In this document: in pieces, positions 61,426 to 64,000 of the stretch | How positions within the stretch are numbered: the stretch's first letter is position 1 | Layout of the letters: each line of letters begins with the position of its first letter | From: Mycolicibacterium peregrinum | GTDB lineage: Bacteria; Actinomycetota; Actinomycetes; Mycobacteriales; Mycobacteriaceae | DNA length: 64,000 nt | Direction of reading: 5' to 3' | Assembly: GCF_001665625.1 (NCBI RefSeq) | Contig: NZ_LZSY01000116.1 | Coordinates: 62,001-126,000 of the forward strand | Position numbers and translations under genes: made by a program | Notes under the pieces: generated by a model | Seen by the model: the letters and a program-made list of their open reading frames with translations, nothing else | Told to the model about the DNA's origin: nothing | Databases searched by the model: none

Positions 61426-62355
61426 TCAGGCGTCCACCACGGCGCGGATGTCCTCGCACACCTCCCGGCCGGCCTGGCCGGCCAACGTCAGTGACGGCAT
61501 GGTCATGAACCCGTGGATGGCGCCGGCGTAGTCGCGGTACACCACCGGGACACCCTGGGCGGCAAGCGCTTCCGCGTAACTTTCACCTTCGGAATGCAAC
61601 GGGTCGAAGCCCGCGGTGACGACTACCGCAGGCGGCAGTCCGCGCAGGTCCGCGTGCAGTGGTGCGGCATGCGGATGGGCTCGGTCCCCGGTGTCGGGAA
61701 CGTACTGATCCCAGTACCACGCCATGGCGGCCCGGGTGTTGTAGAACCCGGTGGCGAATCTCCGGTACGACGCGGTGTCGAAGTCCGCTGCGATGACCGG
61801 ATACAGCAGTGCCTGACCCGCGATGACCGGCCCGCCGCGGTCACGGGCGAGGATCGTGGTCACGGCGGCGAGATTGCCGCCGGCACTGTCGCCCGCGACG
61901 ACGAGCTTCGTCGCGTCACCGCCGAGTTCGTCGCCACGGCGCGCGACCCAGCACAGCACGGCGTACACGTCCTCGGCCGCTGCCGGCCACCGCGCCTCGG
62001 GCGCCAGACGGTAGTCGACGGACACCACCACCGCGCCGATGCCGTTGGCCAGCGATCGGCACAGGTCGTCGTGGGTGTCGAGGTCGCAGAACACGAACCC
62101 GCCGCCGTGCGCGAACACCACGATTGGTGCCAGGGCGCCGGAAGGCGCTGCCGGCCAATAGATCCGGACGGGGATGTCGCCCGCAGGGCCCGGTAAGTTC
62201 CGCTCCTCGATCGCTCCGATCGGCCGCGGCTGCAGCGGAGGTCGGTACCGGGACCGCACGGCGGCCCTGGCCTCGGCCCCGCTCATCGCCTCGACAGCTG
62301 GGAAGCCGGTATTCAGCACGGGTAGTAGCGCCGCGATCTCCGGATCGACTTTCAT
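61426..62355 (-). CDS. Alpha/beta hydrolase, HSL family (candidate lactone/ester hydrolase)
   Basis: A 309-residue esterase. HGGGF; GDSAGGNL; Asp of TAGFDPLHSEGESY and His of AGAIHGFM. It ends 17 bp after the BVMO stop, facing it. It is homologous in layout to the 49479-50444 hydrolase. ATG at 62355 preceded by AGGAGGGGC. Upstream are operator sites D1 and D2. A partner for the BVMO product is inferred. Confidence 0.87.
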   Translation of the reverse strand: MKVDPEIAALLPVLNTGFPAVEAMSGAEARAAVRSRYRPPLQPRPIGAIEERNLPGPAGDIPVRIYWPAAPSGALAPIVVFAHGGGFVFCDLDTHDDLCRSLANGIGAVVVSVDYRLAPEARWPAAAEDVYAVLCWVARRGDELGGDATKLVVAGDSAGGNLAAVTTILARDRGGPVIAGQALLYPVIAADFDTASYRRFATGFYNTRAAMAWYWDQYVPDTGDRAHPHAAPLHADLRGLPPAVVVTAGFDPLHSEGESYAEALAAQGVPVVYRDYAGAIHGFMTMPSLTLAGQAGREVCEDIRAVVDA

Positions 62356-62408
62356 ATCGCCCCTCCTGTGCTTCACGACATCACATCGGTCCTGTCTCCG
62401 GCTGCGGT

Positions 62409-62425
62409 GTACCGCGCAGTGAGAC
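62409..62425. promoter_or_regulatory. Operator site D1 before the HSL hydrolase
   Basis: GTACCGC-GCA-GTGAGAC, 54 bp before the hydrolase start codon. Confidence 0.7.
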
Positions 62426-62511
62426 ACATGGAATCCGGCTCTTGCCCAGCGCGATTGCGGTCTGAACGACTGCGGGCTGGACCCGCGCTATACCACACGG
62501 CCCAAGATTCT

Positions 62512-62528
62512 GTACCGCTGAGCGAGAC
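62512..62528. promoter_or_regulatory. Operator site D2 in the hydrolase/phosphatase intergenic region
   Basis: GTACCGC-TGA-GCGAGAC; both arms of site D1 recur with at most one change (GTACCGC and G-C/T-GAGAC). It may serve the hydrolase by looping or the rightward gene. Confidence 0.7.
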
Positions 62529-62704
62529 TGCCGCGCCCGGACGCGTGGTGAGTGCGCACGATCACATGGCCCGGTGCAGTGAGGCGGTCGACACCCAGAA
62601 ATCGGTTGCCTCCCATCGAAATCCCCGGTGGGGGAGTCGTATTCGTCCGGGCAGATCCGAGCTGTCACCACGACGTGCTCGACAACCAAATAGATGGAGG
62701 GGAA

Positions 62705-64000
62705 ATGGTCCGACCGAGCAAGCTCGGCAACGGCGCCGCACCTGCTGTGCGTCGTCGTTCGAGAAGAACATGGAGAGGCCTTGGCATCGTGCTGACTGCC
62801 TTCGGCTTTTTCGTGATGTCCGTGCTGCCTGCCTGGGCGGCCGACAACATGCGGGTCACTTTCGTGCGTCACGGCCAGTCCGCAGGCAACACGTCGGGCA
62901 ACATCGACACCTCGACGCCGGGGCCGTCGCTCACCCCGCTCGGACGTGAGCAGGCTCAGGCGGTCGCCGACCGGCTGGGGGACAACAACTACGACGCGAT
63001 CTATGCGTCGCAGATGATCCGCACCCAGCAGACCGCAGAACCGATGTCGGCGTATCTGGGTCTGCCGATCCAGGTTCTGCCCGGCCTGCAGGAGATCGAG
63101 GCCGGCGACTACGAGGGCACGCCCGAGAGCGGGGCGCTGGACGGCTACCTCAAGGCGCCGATCGCGTGGGCGTTCGCCGGTCAGCTCGGCGCCCGAATCC
63201 CGGGTTCGATCGACGGCAACGAGTTCGACGCGCGCGTCGACGGCGCGTTGAAGACCATGTACGACAAGGGCGACCGCAACGTCGTCGTGTTCTCGCACGG
63301 CGGCACCATCATGTTGTGGACCATGATGAACGCCAAGAACCTCACCTTGGCGGAGAAGGGCATGCTGCTGAGCCAGCATGCGCTGGGCAACACCGACTAC
63401 GTCGTCATCGAGGGAAACCCCGAGGACGGCTGGACCCTCGTGGACTGGAACGGCCAGCGGTTCAGCCCCGAGCCGACACTGGCGCATGAGGTCGGGCTGC
63501 AGATGCGGACGCTGACCCGCCAGCTCGAAGCCGCCATGAAACAGGTGACGGACTCCTTGGCCACCGGTGACGTGATCAAGGTGGCGACGGCGATCAACCG
63601 CAGTATCGCCGATGCCTCGTTCTCGGTGGCCAAGTTCAGCCGTGCGATCAACGCCGAGGTCATCAAGCGGGTCGACAAGGCCATCGGCAAGGTGAGCACC
63701 CCGGATCCGGAACCGGTATCCGAGCTCACCGACAAGGTGTCCGACACGGTCAAGGGCGCTGTCCCGAATACCGGTTCGGCCACCGACATGCTGAAGTCGC
63801 TCAACGCTGCCGTGTCCGACCCGAAGGAAGCGCAGGCTTCGACCGGGTCCGACCACAGCAGTGTGGCCGAGAAGGTGACGGCCTCGGTGCGCGGCAAGGG
63901 TGCAACGGATCTGTCCAGCGGCAACCTGGTCAGGCCCGGAAAGACCTTCGCCGATACCAAGCGCGCCGGCGAGCAGGCTCGCACCGGCGTTTCCGATGTC
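62705..64000 (+). CDS. Secreted histidine phosphatase (phosphoglycerate-mutase fold) with long C-terminal extension, incomplete
   Basis: The frame is open to the window end (432 codons so far). Residues 1-46 are a signal sequence (basic, then GIVLTAFGFFVMSVLPAWA, cleaved near AWAAD). The branch-1 histidine phosphatase domain starts with VTFVRHGQS (His being the phospho-acceptor) and has VVVFSHGGT with the second catalytic His. After about residue 260 a helical, Ala/Ser/Val-rich extension runs to the end, which is not part of the family core. Ribosome site GGAGGGGAA is 2-8 nt before the ATG. Substrate unknown; export suggests a cell-envelope or periplasmic phosphatase. Confidence 0.85.
   Translation, partial: MVRPSKLGNGAAPAVRRRSRRTWRGLGIVLTAFGFFVMSVLPAWAADNMRVTFVRHGQSAGNTSGNIDTSTPGPSLTPLGREQAQAVADRLGDNNYDAIYASQMIRTQQTAEPMSAYLGLPIQVLPGLQEIEAGDYEGTPESGALDGYLKAPIAWAFAGQLGARIPGSIDGNEFDARVDGALKTMYDKGDRNVVVFSHGGTIMLWTMMNAKNLTLAEKGMLLSQHALGNTDYVVIEGNPEDGWTLVDWNGQRFSPEPTLAHEVGLQMRTLTRQLEAAMKQVTDSLATGDVIKVATAINRSIADASFSVAKFSRAINAEVIKRVDKAIGKVSTPDPEPVSELTDKVSDTVKGAVPNTGSATDMLKSLNAAVSDPKEAQASTGSDHSSVAEKVTASVRGKGATDLSSGNLVRPGKTFADTKRAGEQARTGVSDV

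Larger units (their letters stand above)
62356..62704. other. 349-bp divergent intergenic region
   Basis: No protein gene is evident. It holds two operator copies (62409-62425 and 62512-62528) and the ribosome-binding site of the rightward gene (GGAGGGG). The remaining bases show nothing that I can interpret. Confidence 0.7.

Noticed and set aside
62381..63856. 491-codon minus-strand frame over the phosphatase gene
   Set aside because: Antisense shadow; the sense frame has the RHG motif and a signal peptide.

Overview
The window is GC-rich actinobacterial chromosome, almost certainly from a rapidly growing, environmental Mycobacterium (Mycolicibacterium type). Positions about 1-45,000 follow the gene order of the M. 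tuberculosis segment running from Rv2751 (methyltransferase) through ftsK, recA, lexA and ideR to sigB and Rv2707, in reversed orientation. RecA has no intein, unlike M. tuberculosis, and several genes are added relative to that species as I remember it. I see no rRNA, tRNA, insertion sequence, phage or CRISPR array.

Conserved half (1-44,800). A minus-strand operon (ABM-domain protein, mycofactocin-type dehydrogenase, methyltransferase) carries two repeated 10-codon mini-ORFs between its first two genes. Then come ftsK, a lipoprotein gene flanked by short direct repeats, argA, pgsA, a stand-alone CinA-C domain, clgR and the envelope-stress pair pspA/pspM, ephG, a glycosyltransferase, recA-recX with LexA- and PafBC-type promoter elements, a glutamate-type ABC transporter (gluABCD), miaB, a DUF349 gene, miaA-dapF-hflX, a PE-PPE hydrolase and a BisC-like molybdoenzyme (apparent insertions), fadE20, a large LGFP-repeat membrane protein, the divergent lexA/chiZ damage-response locus, nrdR, PhzF-like and hydrolase genes, a PAC2 protein, a secreted protease, sthA, ideR and sigB with a SigE/SigH-like promoter, and a run of small conserved proteins.

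Accessory half (44,800-62,700). A catabolic island holds a TetR regulator, a luciferase-like flavin monooxygenase, a zinc alcohol dehydrogenase, four short-chain dehydrogenases, two HSL-type hydrolases, an acyl-CoA ligase, a WS/DGAT acyltransferase, three acyl-CoA-dehydrogenase-fold proteins of the flavin hydroxylase type, an IclR regulator and a type I Baeyer-Villiger monooxygenase. The logic (hydroxylate, oxidise to ketone, insert oxygen to make a lactone or ester, hydrolyse, activate with CoA) suits breakdown of a cyclic or terpenoid alcohol or ketone; the substrate is unknown. Six copies of one 17-bp dyad occur in the intergenic regions of the IclR-containing part and look like a shared operator, defining a regulon of about thirteen genes. 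A separate perfect palindrome lies between the TetR gene and the flavin monooxygenase.

The window ends inside a secreted histidine-phosphatase-domain protein (62,705 onward).
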